A stretch of DNA of 64,000 nucleotides, taken from the NCBI RefSeq assembly GCF_004366735.1, contig NZ_SOQX01000002.1, positions 434,001-498,000 on the forward strand, written 5' to 3'. Below, in pieces: positions 11,865 through 20,152 of this stretch. The notes beneath the pieces are model-generated. The model was not told where the DNA came from. It searched no databases and saw only the letters and a program-made list of their open reading frames with translations. How positions within the stretch are numbered: position 1 is the first letter of the stretch; every line of letters begins with the position of its first letter. This stretch comes from Thiohalophilus thiocyanatoxydans. GTDB lineage: Bacteria > Pseudomonadota > Gammaproteobacteria > UBA6429 > Thiohalophilaceae. Both the position numbers and the translations under genes were made by a program.

Positions 11865-12202
11865 GTTTCTAGGGGCTAGGTGCTAGTTAAAACTAACTAC
11901 GTGTTCCGAATACCAGTCCATTTACCGAGTAGCCTGGATCTAAGGAGCAACGCGACGGATCCAGATTTCGCCTACGTGACACAACCCTGAGCAGAGGCAG
12001 GGCGCCAGGTAGCGCTGCGCGTAACCTGGCCTACAACTGGGCAACAAGCTAAGGGCCGAGGGACGAGGTGGTTTTATCTGATGTAGGCCGGACAAAGCGC
12101 GAGCGATGTCCGGCAATCTGGAAAAGAAGGGCTAGCCTCGTAGGTCACGTTGGCGATAGCCTGCGTGACACAACCTTGAACAGAAGCAGGGCTCACCCCG
12201 GA
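11865..12202. repeat. Intergenic region with degenerate family A and GTAGGCCGG repeats
   Basis: No gene is seen. A short CTAG tract comes first. A degenerate family A element at about 11968-12031 follows, ending in AACCTGGCCTAC. Then comes a GTAGGCCGGACAAAGCG palindromic repeat at 12083-12115, with its TCCGGC partner. A left-half family A copy (GTAGGTCACGTTGGCGATAG onward) lies at 12140-12192. These match the repeat blocks at 42 kb and 54 kb. Confidence 0.65.
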
Positions 12203-12484
12203 TTAGTCGATCGAGCTACCCTGCTTGGTCGGGGCCTCGGCTGATGTCGAGTCACCATCCAGGGTTTCCAGGGCGTTGAGGATTTCATCCAACAGGCTGT
12301 TCTCGCCGCCGGTCATGCCTTCTTCCTGCGCGACATCCAGCTCGCGCGCATCCTGTTCCCAGCGTTTGAGAATCTGCCGGCGTTGTTCATCACTCAACTG
12401 TTGATCAGCCAGAACTTCATGCGGTCTGTGATAGATCAGCATCGGGTCTTTGAGTGCTTTCTCAAAATCGGTTGGTTGATTCAC
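12203..12484 (-). CDS. Conserved hypothetical protein, 93 residues
   Basis: A small acidic cytoplasmic protein beginning MNQPTDFEKALKDPMLIYHRPHEVL, with LSDEQRRQILKRWEQDAREL in the middle. There is no signal peptide or membrane helix. The N-terminal half looks like a short helical family seen in proteobacteria, but I cannot name a function. The Ser/Thr-rich C-terminus (TSAEAPTKQGSSID) is probably disordered. It is a lone gene bounded by repeats downstream and an AT-rich promoter region upstream. Confidence 0.75.
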   Translation of the reverse strand: MNQPTDFEKALKDPMLIYHRPHEVLADQQLSDEQRRQILKRWEQDARELDVAQEEGMTGGENSLLDEILNALETLDGDSTSAEAPTKQGSSID

Positions 12485-12893
12485 AGCTGTTACTCCTGAT
12501 GGTTATGTAAGCATAGGCCAGTCTGGTATGACTTGCAGCGATCGCGTTGCCTGTGGGCGTTGCTTTGTGCCATGTATCCTTCGGGTTACACCGTGTCTTG
12601 ATTAGCTATGGCAGAGAGGAGGCGATTTGTCTATTTTTAATAAATCAGTCGGGGCTGTGAAGAGAGAGGCTGATGTATTTTCCGCGGAAGACTCGTTAAC
12701 GCGCGAACCTGATCTGCACCAGGCGCCCGCCTGAGACAGGGCCGGTAGTGGGACAATAAAACCATCTGATAAAAGCGGTTATTGCGGCGCAACGACGGGG
12801 CGATCTATAAAGAACTACAAATTTTACGGTGTTTGGGTTACATTCACTGCATAATAATCCATACCGCGCCTGACTGGGTGGGAGGCGAGTTTC
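12485..12893. other. Intergenic region between the 93-residue gene and uvrY
   Basis: About 409 bp with no convincing gene. It must hold the divergent promoters of the small hypothetical gene and uvrY. AT-rich stretches at 12630-12650 and 12810-12860 are the likeliest promoter sites. CATAATAATCC at about 12848-12858 could serve as a -10 for uvrY. No structured RNA was recognised. Confidence 0.5.
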
Positions 12894-13544
12894 ATGACGA
12901 GAATCCTTTTAGTGGATGATCACGACTTGGTCCGTACCGGCGTTCGCCGGTTGCTGGAAGATGTGGCGGACTTTGAAATTCTGGGTGAAGCCACCAGCGG
13001 GGAAGAGGCGATCAAAATGGTCGCGGAACTCGATCCGGATGTGGTCCTGATGGACATCAATATGCCCGGGATCGGCGGTCTTGAAGCGACCCGCAAGATG
13101 CTCGGCAACAATCCCGCGCTGCGGATTATTATCGTCACCATGCACCAGGATGATCTGTTCGCCCAGCGTCTGCTTAAAGCCGGCGCGGTCGGTTACCTGA
13201 CCAAGGGGGCCCGGGTGGATGAAATCAGCCATGCGATCCATGAAACCCTGGCGGGACGCCGCTATATTACCCCCGAGATCGCTCAGCAACTTGCCCTGTC
13301 CCAGTTTCCCGAGCACGAAACCGACTCGCCCTTTGACAGCCTGTCGGAGCGGGAACTGCAGGTGTTGATGATGTTAATGGCGGGGCAGAAGATCAGCGCG
13401 ATTTCCGACCAGCTCTGTCTCAGTCCCAAAACCATCAGTACCTACCGCCAACGCCTCTATACCAAGCTCGGGGTACACAGCGATATTGAACTGGCCCGCC
13501 TGGCGATGCGCCACGGCGTGATTGAAAGCAGCCAGGTCCAGTAA
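12894..13544 (+). CDS. uvrY: Response regulator, UvrY/GacA type
   Basis: A NarL/FixJ-type response regulator of 216 residues. In the family it answers the BarA/GacS kinase and controls Csr small RNAs. The receiver domain has the DDHD acidic pocket at residues 8-11, phospho-acceptor Asp54 in VLMDINMPG, and Lys in YLTKGA. The C-terminal LuxR helix-turn-helix (about residues 148-205) includes LSERELQVLMM and LSPKTISTYRQRL. Position next to uvrC supports the UvrY/GacA assignment. Here a glycosylase gene lies between uvrY and uvrC. Confidence 0.92.
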   Translation: MTRILLVDDHDLVRTGVRRLLEDVADFEILGEATSGEEAIKMVAELDPDVVLMDINMPGIGGLEATRKMLGNNPALRIIIVTMHQDDLFAQRLLKAGAVGYLTKGARVDEISHAIHETLAGRRYITPEIAQQLALSQFPEHETDSPFDSLSERELQVLMMLMAGQKISAISDQLCLSPKTISTYRQRLYTKLGVHSDIELARLAMRHGVIESSQVQ

Positions 13545-13608
13545 CCTGTCCCGCCAGAATCCGTTATAATTATCTTTTCACCGCTGTTTTAACTGTCGTA
13601 GTAAAAAC

Positions 13609-14256
13609 ATGTCCAGTAACCAGGCCCCGGCCGAATTCGATCCCGACTGTAGTCAGTGCCCGCGCTTGAAAGGGTTTCTGAAACAGGTCCGTCGCGATTA
13701 TCCCGACTACCATGCCCGTCCGGTTGCCCCGTTCGGCAGCAAGCGGCCGCGTCTGCTGATCGTGGGACTGGCACCCGGCATGCACGGGGCCAACGCCACC
13801 GGGCGCCCGTTTACCGGTGATTTTGCCGGTATCCTGCTGTACAAAACGCTGTATGAATTTGGTTACAGCAACCGGCCCGATTCGATCGCCCTGGGGGACG
13901 GCTTCAAACTCAAGCAGTGCCGGATTACCAACGCGGTCAAATGTCTGCCACCGGAGAATAAGCCGACCACCGACGAGATGAATACCTGTAACGGCTATCT
14001 GCGCCAGGAGCTGGCCAGTCTGCCGCGCAACAGCGTGATTCTGGCGCTGGGCGGCATTGCCCACAAGGCGGTGCTCAAGGCACAGGATCTGAAACAGTCG
14101 CAGTACAAGTTCGGTCATGCAGCCCATTATCAGCTGCCCGACGGGCGCTGGCTGGTCGACTCCTATCACTGCAGCCGCTACAACACCCAGACCGGCCGAC
14201 TGACCGAAAAGATGTTTCATGACGTGTTCCGGCTGATTGGTAAACTGACGGATTGA
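13609..14256 (+). CDS. Uracil-DNA glycosylase, family 5 (UDGb type)
   Basis: A 215-residue iron-sulfur uracil-DNA glycosylase that would start base-excision repair of deaminated bases. Four Cys suited to a 4Fe-4S cluster are visible: CSQC near residues 14-17, then the pair in KQCRITNAVKC. Motif GLAPGMHGANATGRPFTGD with HGAN rather than GEAPG points to family 5 rather than family 4. The C-terminal DSYHCSRYNTQTGRLT holds the catalytic-loop His. It sits between uvrY and uvrC, so three DNA-damage-linked genes are adjacent. Confidence 0.88.
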   Translation: MSSNQAPAEFDPDCSQCPRLKGFLKQVRRDYPDYHARPVAPFGSKRPRLLIVGLAPGMHGANATGRPFTGDFAGILLYKTLYEFGYSNRPDSIALGDGFKLKQCRITNAVKCLPPENKPTTDEMNTCNGYLRQELASLPRNSVILALGGIAHKAVLKAQDLKQSQYKFGHAAHYQLPDGRWLVDSYHCSRYNTQTGRLTEKMFHDVFRLIGKLTD

Positions 14257-14261
14257 ATTTT

Positions 14262-14455
14262 TACCGCAGAGGCGCAGAGCATTTATGCCTGTTGTTTGGA
14301 TACAGAGGAAAATTTTATTTTTCTTTATTCTCAATACCATAGGCCGACATGTACTGTCAGACTCAGGCCGCGCAATGTTTTATAAACATTAATCTCTGTG
14401 TCCGGAGCTATAACCCATTAATTTCTCCGTGACCTCTGCGTCCTCTGTGGTGCAA
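14262..14455. repeat. Inverted repeat, family C, upstream of uvrC
   Basis: The left arm ACCGCAGAGGCGCAGAG (about 14262-14278) is followed by a TTATGCCTGTTGTTTGG segment. The right arm is CTCCGTGACCTCTGCGTCC at about 14423-14445. The interior is AT-rich. It is the same arm type as at 1198, 41668 and 43393. Confidence 0.7.
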
Positions 14456-14495
14456 TCTGTTCTTATTCCCGGGTCTCTGCGGTTAAAATAGTTTC

Positions 14496-16349
14496 ATGAG
14501 CGCGACTACCTCCGATTTTGACGCCAAAGCCTTTATCAAGGGCCTGCCCAACAGGCCGGGCGTGTATCGCATGCTCGATGCCGGGGGCACGGTGATCTAT
14601 GTCGGCAAGGCGGTGGATCTGAAAAAACGGGTGTCCAGTTATTTTCGGACCAATCTGGACAGTCCCAAAACCCGGGTGATGGTGGCGCAGATCGCCGCGA
14701 TCGAGGTCACGGTGACAAGCAACGAGAGCGAAGCGCTGATTCTGGAAAACACCCAGATCAAGTCGCTGCGCCCGCGCTACAATGTCCTGTTCCGCGATGA
14801 CAAGAGTTACCCCTATATCTATCTCTCCACCGAGCATCCGTATCCGCGACTGACGTTTCATCGCGGCGCGAAACGGGGTAAGGGACGCTATTTCGGGCCG
14901 TACCCCAGCGCGCCGTCGGTACGCGAGACCCTGAGTCTGTTGCAAAAGCTGTTTCCGGTGCGCCAGTGCCGGGACTCCTTTTATAGCAACCGTTCGCGCC
15001 CCTGCCTGCAGTATCAGATCAAACGCTGTACCGCGCCCTGTGTGGGCCTGATCAGCGAGGCCGATTACGCCGAGGATGTGCGTCACGCCATTTTATTTCT
15101 GGAGGGCAAGAGCAGTGTGGTGATCGACGCCCTGGCGCAACGCATGGCCGAGGCGGCTGAGGCACTGGATTACGAGGCGGCGGCCCGCTATCGGGATCAG
15201 ATCGCCAGCCTGCGGCATATTCAGGACAAGCAGTACATGGACAGCGACAGCGGCGGCAGCCTGGACGTGATCGCCGCTGCCGTCGAGGGCGGGGTCGCCT
15301 GTGTGCAGATTTTTACCATTCGCCAGGGGCGGAACCTGGGCAATCGCAGCTACTTCCCCAAGCATCTGGAGGGACTCGCCCCGGAACAGCCCGAAAGCGA
15401 GCTGATCAGCCACTTTCTGACCCAGCATTATCTCTCTCGTCCCGAGGACATCCCGGCCGAGCTCATTGTCAGTCATCCCCCCGCGGAGCAGGGCCTGATC
15501 GAGGCCGCCCTGGGCGAGGCGGCCGGCCGGCGGGTCACGATCAGCCACAAGCTGCGCGGTACCCGGGCCCGCTGGCGGGATATGGCGACGCAAAACGCCC
15601 GCCAGGCACTGGGCCAGCGTCTCAACAGCCAGGCCACCCAGCTGCAGCGTTTTGAAGCCCTGCAGGAGGCGCTGCAACTGGATGAACAGCCACAGCGACT
15701 GGAGTGTTTTGATATCAGCCATACCATGGGGGAGGCGACCGTGGCCTCCTGCGTGGTGTTCGATATTAATGGCCCGCTCAAATCCGATTACCGGCGTTTC
15801 AACATCGAAGGCATCACCCCCGGCGATGATTACGCCGCCATGGAACAGGCTTTGACACGGCGTTACAAGCGGCTGCGCGAGGGGGAGGGCAAGCTGCCGG
15901 ACATCCTGTTTATCGACGGCGGCAAGGGGCAGGTCCAGACGGCCCGCAACGTGCTGGAGGAGCTTCAGGTTCCCGGTGTACGGCTAATTGGGATCGCCAA
16001 GGGGCCGGGCCGCAAGCCGGGACTGGAAACCCTTTACTTGTCAGACGGCGGGGAAGACACTATATTGCCGGCCGACTCCAAGGCCCTGCACCTGATTCAG
16101 CAGATCCGTGACGAGGCCCACCGTTTTGCCATTACCGGGCACCGGCAACGCCGCCAGAAGACCCGCAGCACGTCGACGCTGGAGCAGATCCCCGGCCTCG
16201 GACCCCGGCGCCGGCAAAACCTGCTGCACCGTTTCGGCGGTCTGCAGGAGATCGCCCGCGCCGGCGTCGAGGATCTGGCCGCGGTCAACGGCATCAGTCG
16301 CAAACTGGCGCAACAAATCTATGATACATTTCATCAAGACGGATACTGA
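14496..16349 (+). CDS. uvrC: Excinuclease ABC subunit C
   Basis: UvrC makes the dual incisions of nucleotide-excision repair together with UvrB. The 617 residues carry an N-terminal GIY-YIG nuclease domain (GVYRMLDAGGTVIYVGKA, about 20-37). A UVR UvrB-contact motif (EALDYEAAARYRDQIASL) lies near 222-239, followed by an RNase H-like endonuclease half (LECFDISHTMGE, LFIDGGKGQ). The C-terminus has tandem helix-hairpin-helix motifs (IPGLGPRRR, VNGISRKLA). Start at ATG 14496 just after TAAAATAG. It is 3 bp from pgsA, as in many gammaproteobacteria. Confidence 0.97.
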   Translation: MSATTSDFDAKAFIKGLPNRPGVYRMLDAGGTVIYVGKAVDLKKRVSSYFRTNLDSPKTRVMVAQIAAIEVTVTSNESEALILENTQIKSLRPRYNVLFRDDKSYPYIYLSTEHPYPRLTFHRGAKRGKGRYFGPYPSAPSVRETLSLLQKLFPVRQCRDSFYSNRSRPCLQYQIKRCTAPCVGLISEADYAEDVRHAILFLEGKSSVVIDALAQRMAEAAEALDYEAAARYRDQIASLRHIQDKQYMDSDSGGSLDVIAAAVEGGVACVQIFTIRQGRNLGNRSYFPKHLEGLAPEQPESELISHFLTQHYLSRPEDIPAELIVSHPPAEQGLIEAALGEAAGRRVTISHKLRGTRARWRDMATQNARQALGQRLNSQATQLQRFEALQEALQLDEQPQRLECFDISHTMGEATVASCVVFDINGPLKSDYRRFNIEGITPGDDYAAMEQALTRRYKRLREGEGKLPDILFIDGGKGQVQTARNVLEELQVPGVRLIGIAKGPGRKPGLETLYLSDGGEDTILPADSKALHLIQQIRDEAHRFAITGHRQRRQKTRSTSTLEQIPGLGPRRRQNLLHRFGGLQEIARAGVEDLAAVNGISRKLAQQIYDTFHQDGY

Positions 16350-16352
16350 CCC

Positions 16353-16922
16353 ATGCCGATGAACCTGCCGACCAAGCTGACCCTGTTGCGGATTGGAATT
16401 ATTCCGTTCTTCATCGTGCTGTTCTATGTGCCGGTTTTTGGCATCAGCAACTATCTGCTTACCGCGCTCTACATTCTGGCCAGCATCACCGACTGGTTCG
16501 ACGGTTATCTGGCCCGTAAATGGGATCAGGAATCGCATTTCGGCGCCTTTCTCGATCCCGTGGCCGACAAACTGCTGGTGGGCGTCGCCCTGGTGCTGCT
16601 GGTCAGCAAGCATCCCGGCTTCCTGCTGGCCATCCCGGCCGCCGTGATTATCGGCCGGGAAATCACCATTTCGGCGCTGCGCGAGTGGATGGCTAACATC
16701 GGAAGCCAGACCCGGGTGGCGGTCTCCATCATTGGCAAGTTCAAGACAGCCGCGCAGATGCTGGCGGTCTGTTTTTTGCTGTTCGAGGAGCCGATTGGCC
16801 GTTTTCCGACCATGTTGATCGGTTATCTGCTGCTCTACGCCTCGGCGGGGCTGACGCTCTGGTCCATGTTCCTCTATCTGCACGCCGCCTGGCCCAGTTT
16901 GACCCGGGACCGGTCCGCGTAA
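16353..16922 (+). CDS. pgsA: CDP-diacylglycerol-glycerol-3-phosphate 3-phosphatidyltransferase
   Basis: PgsA makes phosphatidylglycerophosphate at the inner membrane, the committed step to phosphatidylglycerol and cardiolipin. The 189 residues carry the CDP-alcohol phosphatidyltransferase motif (DWFDGYLARKWDQ then GAFLDPVADK, about residues 48-72), with all four conserved Asp. Several hydrophobic helices are present. It follows uvrC by 3 bp and precedes the tRNA-Gly promoter, matching the uvrC-pgsA-glyW order. Confidence 0.95.
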   Translation: MPMNLPTKLTLLRIGIIPFFIVLFYVPVFGISNYLLTALYILASITDWFDGYLARKWDQESHFGAFLDPVADKLLVGVALVLLVSKHPGFLLAIPAAVIIGREITISALREWMANIGSQTRVAVSIIGKFKTAAQMLAVCFLLFEEPIGRFPTMLIGYLLLYASAGLTLWSMFLYLHAAWPSLTRDRSA

Positions 16923-16925
16923 GTC

Positions 16926-16953
16926 TTGACAGCGCGCGCCGTATCGCTAAAAT
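16926..16953 (+). promoter_or_regulatory. Sigma-70-type promoter of tRNA-Gly
   Basis: TTGACA at 16926-16931 and TAAAAT at 16948-16953 are separated by 16 bp. The -10 ends 13 bp before the mature tRNA. The GC-rich CGCC/GCC discriminator suits a stringently controlled stable-RNA promoter. Confidence 0.85.
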
Positions 16954-16966
16954 ACGCCTCTCTCAA

Positions 16967-17042
<76 letters not shown>

Positions 17043-17053
17043 GATTCCCTGGA

Positions 17054-17080
17054 AACCTCGGCCGCTCCCGGGGTTTTTTT
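17054..17080 (+). terminator. Probable terminator after tRNA-Gly
   Basis: AACCTCGG at 17054-17061 pairs with CCGGGGTT at 17068-17075, including one G-U pair, and a T run follows to 17080. This suggests that tRNA-Gly and tRNA-Cys are at least partly separate transcription units. Confidence 0.7.
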
Positions 17081-17118
17081 GTGTAAACCCCGGGCAGAGT
17101 CCGGTAAAATACCCCTAC

Positions 17119-17192
17119 GGCTGGGTGGCAGAGTGGCTATGCACCGGATTGCAAATCCGTGTACCTCGGTTCGACTCCGGGCCCAGCCTCCA
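17119..17192 (+). tRNA. tRNA-Cys(GCA)
   Basis: A 74-nt tRNA. Acceptor GGCTGGG pairs with CCCAGCC, the anticodon loop is ATTGCAAAT (anticodon GCA), the T arm is CGGTTCGACTCCG, and CCA is encoded. TAAAAT at 17105-17110 is a possible -10. It corresponds to cysT of the enterobacterial cluster. Confidence 0.96.
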
Positions 17193-17277
17193 TCTTTCCT
17201 TGCCGTGGATTTCTGGCGCCATCCCGGTTAAAATTGCCCGCTAACCTCTGCTTATAACAAAAAAGCCCTGTTCATTG

Positions 17278-18339
17278 ATGATGAACAAACAGACCAATAT
17301 CCCGCCATTCAACCTGAGCTATGACGCCCGCAAGTCATTTCTCGAATTGTTCGAATTATCATCCGGGGATAAAAAACTTGCCGACATACTGCAGCGCCAT
17401 GTTATTCAGCCCAATGTCGATGAGATTGTGGATAAATTTTACGATTTCATGCTCTCGCATGACCGTTTTCGGCCTTATCTCGAGGATAAGGTTCTGATTG
17501 CGCGATTGAAAAAATCTCAACGCAATTATCTTTACACACTTGGCGTTGAGTTTGACACCCCGAACTATTTTGAGGAACGTATACATGTCGGCACGATACA
17601 CAAACAGGTCGGCCTGCCGACGACGTTATATCAGAGCGCATATACCAAACTGCTCGGGATAATTATTGATAAGATTCCGGCTTCGAATGAACAGCCCGGC
17701 GCAAACCGTCGTGAGCTTGAGTCATTTGCCCGGCGCATCACTGCATTCGATATGTCACTTGCCATTCACTCCTACCACGTCGAACATATCCAGGAGATGC
17801 AGGTTTCGCTGAATACGCTTCGCACCGAAGGCGCGCAGTTACGTGATCAGGTCACGACGGATGAATTGACCGGCGTGCATACGCGAAATTCCATTATGGA
17901 AATATTTTCCAGGATGTTGACGCAATCCCGTTCTCAGAAGACCAACCTGAGCCTGGCGATGGTGGACCTGGACCATTTTAAACAGATCAATGATACCCAC
18001 GGGCACCTTGCGGGTGACAAGGTACTGAAGGAGGTGGGTGAGAAAATACAGGGTCTGTTGCGCAGTGAGGATTTCGTGGGCCGCTACGGTGGTGAAGAAT
18101 TTATGATTATTCTGAACAATACCGACCTGGCCGGATCAAACATTGTCATGGAACGGCTGCGTTCGAGTGTTTCAGACAACCCGATCGAAATCGACGATGA
18201 TCAGCATATCCAGGTTACCCTCAGCGCCGGCGTGACCACACTGCGGGAAGAGGATGATGAGGATTCCTTCTTCCACCGCGCCGATGAAGCACTCTACGAA
18301 GCCAAAAACGGCGGGCGTAATCGTGTCGTGAGCCGTTAA
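17278..18339 (+). CDS. Globin-coupled sensor diguanylate cyclase
   Basis: A 353-residue c-di-GMP synthase with an N-terminal heme-globin sensor, the same architecture as oxygen-responsive GCS-GGDEF proteins. The globin half (about 1-165) includes FYDFMLSHDRFRPYL and RIHVGTIHKQVGLP, whose central His is the expected proximal heme ligand. The GGDEF domain has DLDHFKQINDTHGH and an intact active site RYGGEEF near residue 269. RSED just upstream matches the RxxD inhibitory site. Two adjacent ATGs (17278, 17281) are possible starts; TTG at 17275 is less likely. The gene lies between tRNA-Cys and tRNA-Leu, which are adjacent in enterobacteria, so it appears inserted. Confidence 0.9.
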   Translation: MMNKQTNIPPFNLSYDARKSFLELFELSSGDKKLADILQRHVIQPNVDEIVDKFYDFMLSHDRFRPYLEDKVLIARLKKSQRNYLYTLGVEFDTPNYFEERIHVGTIHKQVGLPTTLYQSAYTKLLGIIIDKIPASNEQPGANRRELESFARRITAFDMSLAIHSYHVEHIQEMQVSLNTLRTEGAQLRDQVTTDELTGVHTRNSIMEIFSRMLTQSRSQKTNLSLAMVDLDHFKQINDTHGHLAGDKVLKEVGEKIQGLLRSEDFVGRYGGEEFMIILNNTDLAGSNIVMERLRSSVSDNPIEIDDDQHIQVTLSAGVTTLREEDDEDSFFHRADEALYEAKNGGRNRVVSR

Positions 18340-18495
18340 ACTCCCAACTTGCCGCGCGAACCAGAATATTCTCTTAATAATCAATAATATATAAGCGCGC
18401 CCCTCAACACGGGAATACAGTTTCAGGCCAGGCATCTTTTTCTGAGCTTTCAAATCTGATGCATATGCATGTAGAATATATCCCGTCACACCGCA

Positions 18496-18881
18496 GCCCG
18501 GGTGGCGAAATTGGTAGACGCAAGGGACTTAAAAAATTGAGCACCCGGCTCGGAAACGGCCGGCGTGAATGGAGTCAAATTCGGGGAAACCTCAGCACGC
18601 AGGGTGGTGGCAATCCCGAGCTAAGCCCGATAAAGCACTATCGAGTCACGAGTACCGACAGTTCGGGAATCCCTCGTTACTCGTACCTCGTCACTCGTAA
18701 CTATCTCGGGAAAGTGTAGAGACTTGACGGCTCCTGCCTAAGTTCTATCAAGCTTAGAATAGGGTAAAGGTAAAGTCCAGGCCACAAATGCGTTTTAAGT
18801 ACGCGGCAGCGAAAGCTGTAGTGGTAAGAAAATCCCTCGGTCATTGCGACCGTGCCGGTTCGATTCCGGCCCCGGGCACCA
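18496..18881 (+). tRNA. tRNA-Leu(UAA), interrupted by a group I intron
   Basis: The two exons are 18496-18530 and 18829-18881. Joined they give an 88-nt class II tRNA. Acceptor GCCCGGG pairs with CCCGGGC, the anticodon stem AGGGA pairs with TCCCT, the loop is CTTAAAA (anticodon TAA), the variable arm is CGGTCATTGCGACCG, the T arm is GCCGGTTCGATTCCGGC, and CCA is encoded. The intron splits the anticodon after its first base (U34), the same site as in cyanobacterial and plastid tRNA-Leu introns. It corresponds to leuZ in the uvrC-pgsA-glyW-cysT-leuZ order. It should mature only after self-splicing. Confidence 0.95.
18531..18828 (+). ncRNA. Self-splicing group I intron (probably IC3) in tRNA-Leu
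   Basis: A 298-nt intron with all four conserved group I core elements in order. P is AATTCGGGGAAACCT (18578-18592), Q is AATCCCGAGCTAAGCCC (18612-18628), R is GTGTAGAGACTTGACGG (18714-18730), and S is AAGGTAAAGTCC (18767-18778). It starts after a U and ends in G (18828), as required for group I splicing. The beginning AAAAAATTGAGC resembles cyanobacterial tRNA-Leu introns. A P2-like hairpin (CCGGC/GCCGG) lies at about 18544-18564. The P6 region, between Q and R, is expanded by roughly 70 nt. No homing endonuclease gene is present. Subgroup IC3 is inferred from the core and insertion site. Confidence 0.93.
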
Positions 18882-19015
18882 TTACTTGACAGGCTTTGAC
18901 CTGCTGCCTAAAAACGTCCGGAATTATCAGGCGTGAGGGCGATTCCGTGCGATAGTGTATTGATAGATTCGAATTACCCCGTATTTCTTCTTTTTCATAC
19001 TCATCTTGATACTGT

Positions 19016-20152
19016 TTACGTCTCCTGTGTGATGACCTGGTTGCGACCATTCTGTTTAGCGGCGTAGAGGGCGTTATCCGCGCGTTTAATCATTTTCCAG
19101 GGGTCGTCATCATTTTCACTGAAGACAGCGACGCCAACACTGACCGTTATCTCGGTTTGCTGTTCGATACGGGAGCGCAACCGTTCCGCCACGTCGGCGG
19201 CCTGTTGGCGATCCTTGTTGCGCAGCAGGATCAGAAACTCTTCACCACCATAGCGGACCGGGAGATCTTCTTCGCGGATACATTGACGTATAATATCTGC
19301 AACCTGGATCAGTAATTTGTCACCCTCCGGGTGTCCATGGGTGTCGTTATAATTTTTGAAGTGATCCAGATCCAGCATGATAACGGACAACATGTTTGTA
19401 CCGCGCCGGGCCGCGGCCCACTCCCGTTTGAGGTTCACTTCAAGATGACGCCGGTTGGCGTGGCCGGTCAGTGAGTCGTGAACGGATTCGTCGTGGGTTT
19501 TTTCATGCTGGCGTGCATTACCGATGGCTATTCCCACTTGCGCGCTCACGGCCTGCCACAGAGTCAATTTACGCTGGGGAAGTGGTTGCTCCTGGGGCAG
19601 ATAATAGTAGAAGACGCCAACAACCTCGCCTTTGGATTTCAGCGGTAAAATAAGATGCCCATGGGGCCGGATCCCCGGGTAGTGGATGGTATGTCGCGAA
19701 TCATTCACACAGTTTTCGGTAACAATCATTTCACCGCTTTGTGCAACCTGGCCACACAGACAGTCACCGACACGCATTCCCTCATGCGCATCCAGGAAGG
19801 GCTGAGTGGAACCGCGAGAGGCAGCCAGCTCCATTTTGTCGTCGTTGATGAGGAATATACCGCAATCAACGGGTGTATCGACCAACCCGGTCATCAGTTC
19901 GAGAGTGTGCTCCAGTAATTCGTCCAGCCACACAGTCTCACTGACAGTGGCGGCCACCTTATGCAGCAAGGAAAGTTCGTCATTGGCGGTTTTCAGTTCA
20001 CGGCTGGTACGTTTGAGTGTTTCCATTGCCTCGGCCCACTGGTGGCGGATCCGTTCCGCCTGGGAGAGCGCTTCGGCATAGGAGTGATTCTTGCGCTCGA
20101 GTTCGGCAATCCGCTGTTGAAGCGCGTCGATTTTTTGGTCTGAATTGTTCAT
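19016..20152 (-). CDS. GAF-GGDEF diguanylate cyclase
   Basis: A 378-residue soluble c-di-GMP synthase. An N-terminal coiled coil (MNNSDQKIDALQQRIAELE region to about residue 60) is followed by a GAF sensor domain (about 65-215, with CGIFLINDDKMEL and LILPLKSKGEVVGVFYY). A GGDEF domain (about 225-378) has DLDHFKNYNDTHGHPEGD and active site RYGGEEF. PVRYGGEEF is preceded by REED, which fits the RxxD product-inhibition site. The ATG at 20152 overlaps the stop of the upstream gene (ATGA), so the pair is translationally coupled and the cyclase probably serves the diiron protein before it. Confidence 0.9.
   Translation of the reverse strand: MNNSDQKIDALQQRIAELERKNHSYAEALSQAERIRHQWAEAMETLKRTSRELKTANDELSLLHKVAATVSETVWLDELLEHTLELMTGLVDTPVDCGIFLINDDKMELAASRGSTQPFLDAHEGMRVGDCLCGQVAQSGEMIVTENCVNDSRHTIHYPGIRPHGHLILPLKSKGEVVGVFYYYLPQEQPLPQRKLTLWQAVSAQVGIAIGNARQHEKTHDESVHDSLTGHANRRHLEVNLKREWAAARRGTNMLSVIMLDLDHFKNYNDTHGHPEGDKLLIQVADIIRQCIREEDLPVRYGGEEFLILLRNKDRQQAADVAERLRSRIEQQTEITVSVGVAVFSENDDDPWKMIKRADNALYAAKQNGRNQVITQET

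Noticed and set aside
18459-18470. ATGCATATGCAT palindrome upstream of tRNA-Leu as an integration site
   Set aside because: There is no matching second copy or integrase; it probably overlaps the promoter by chance.
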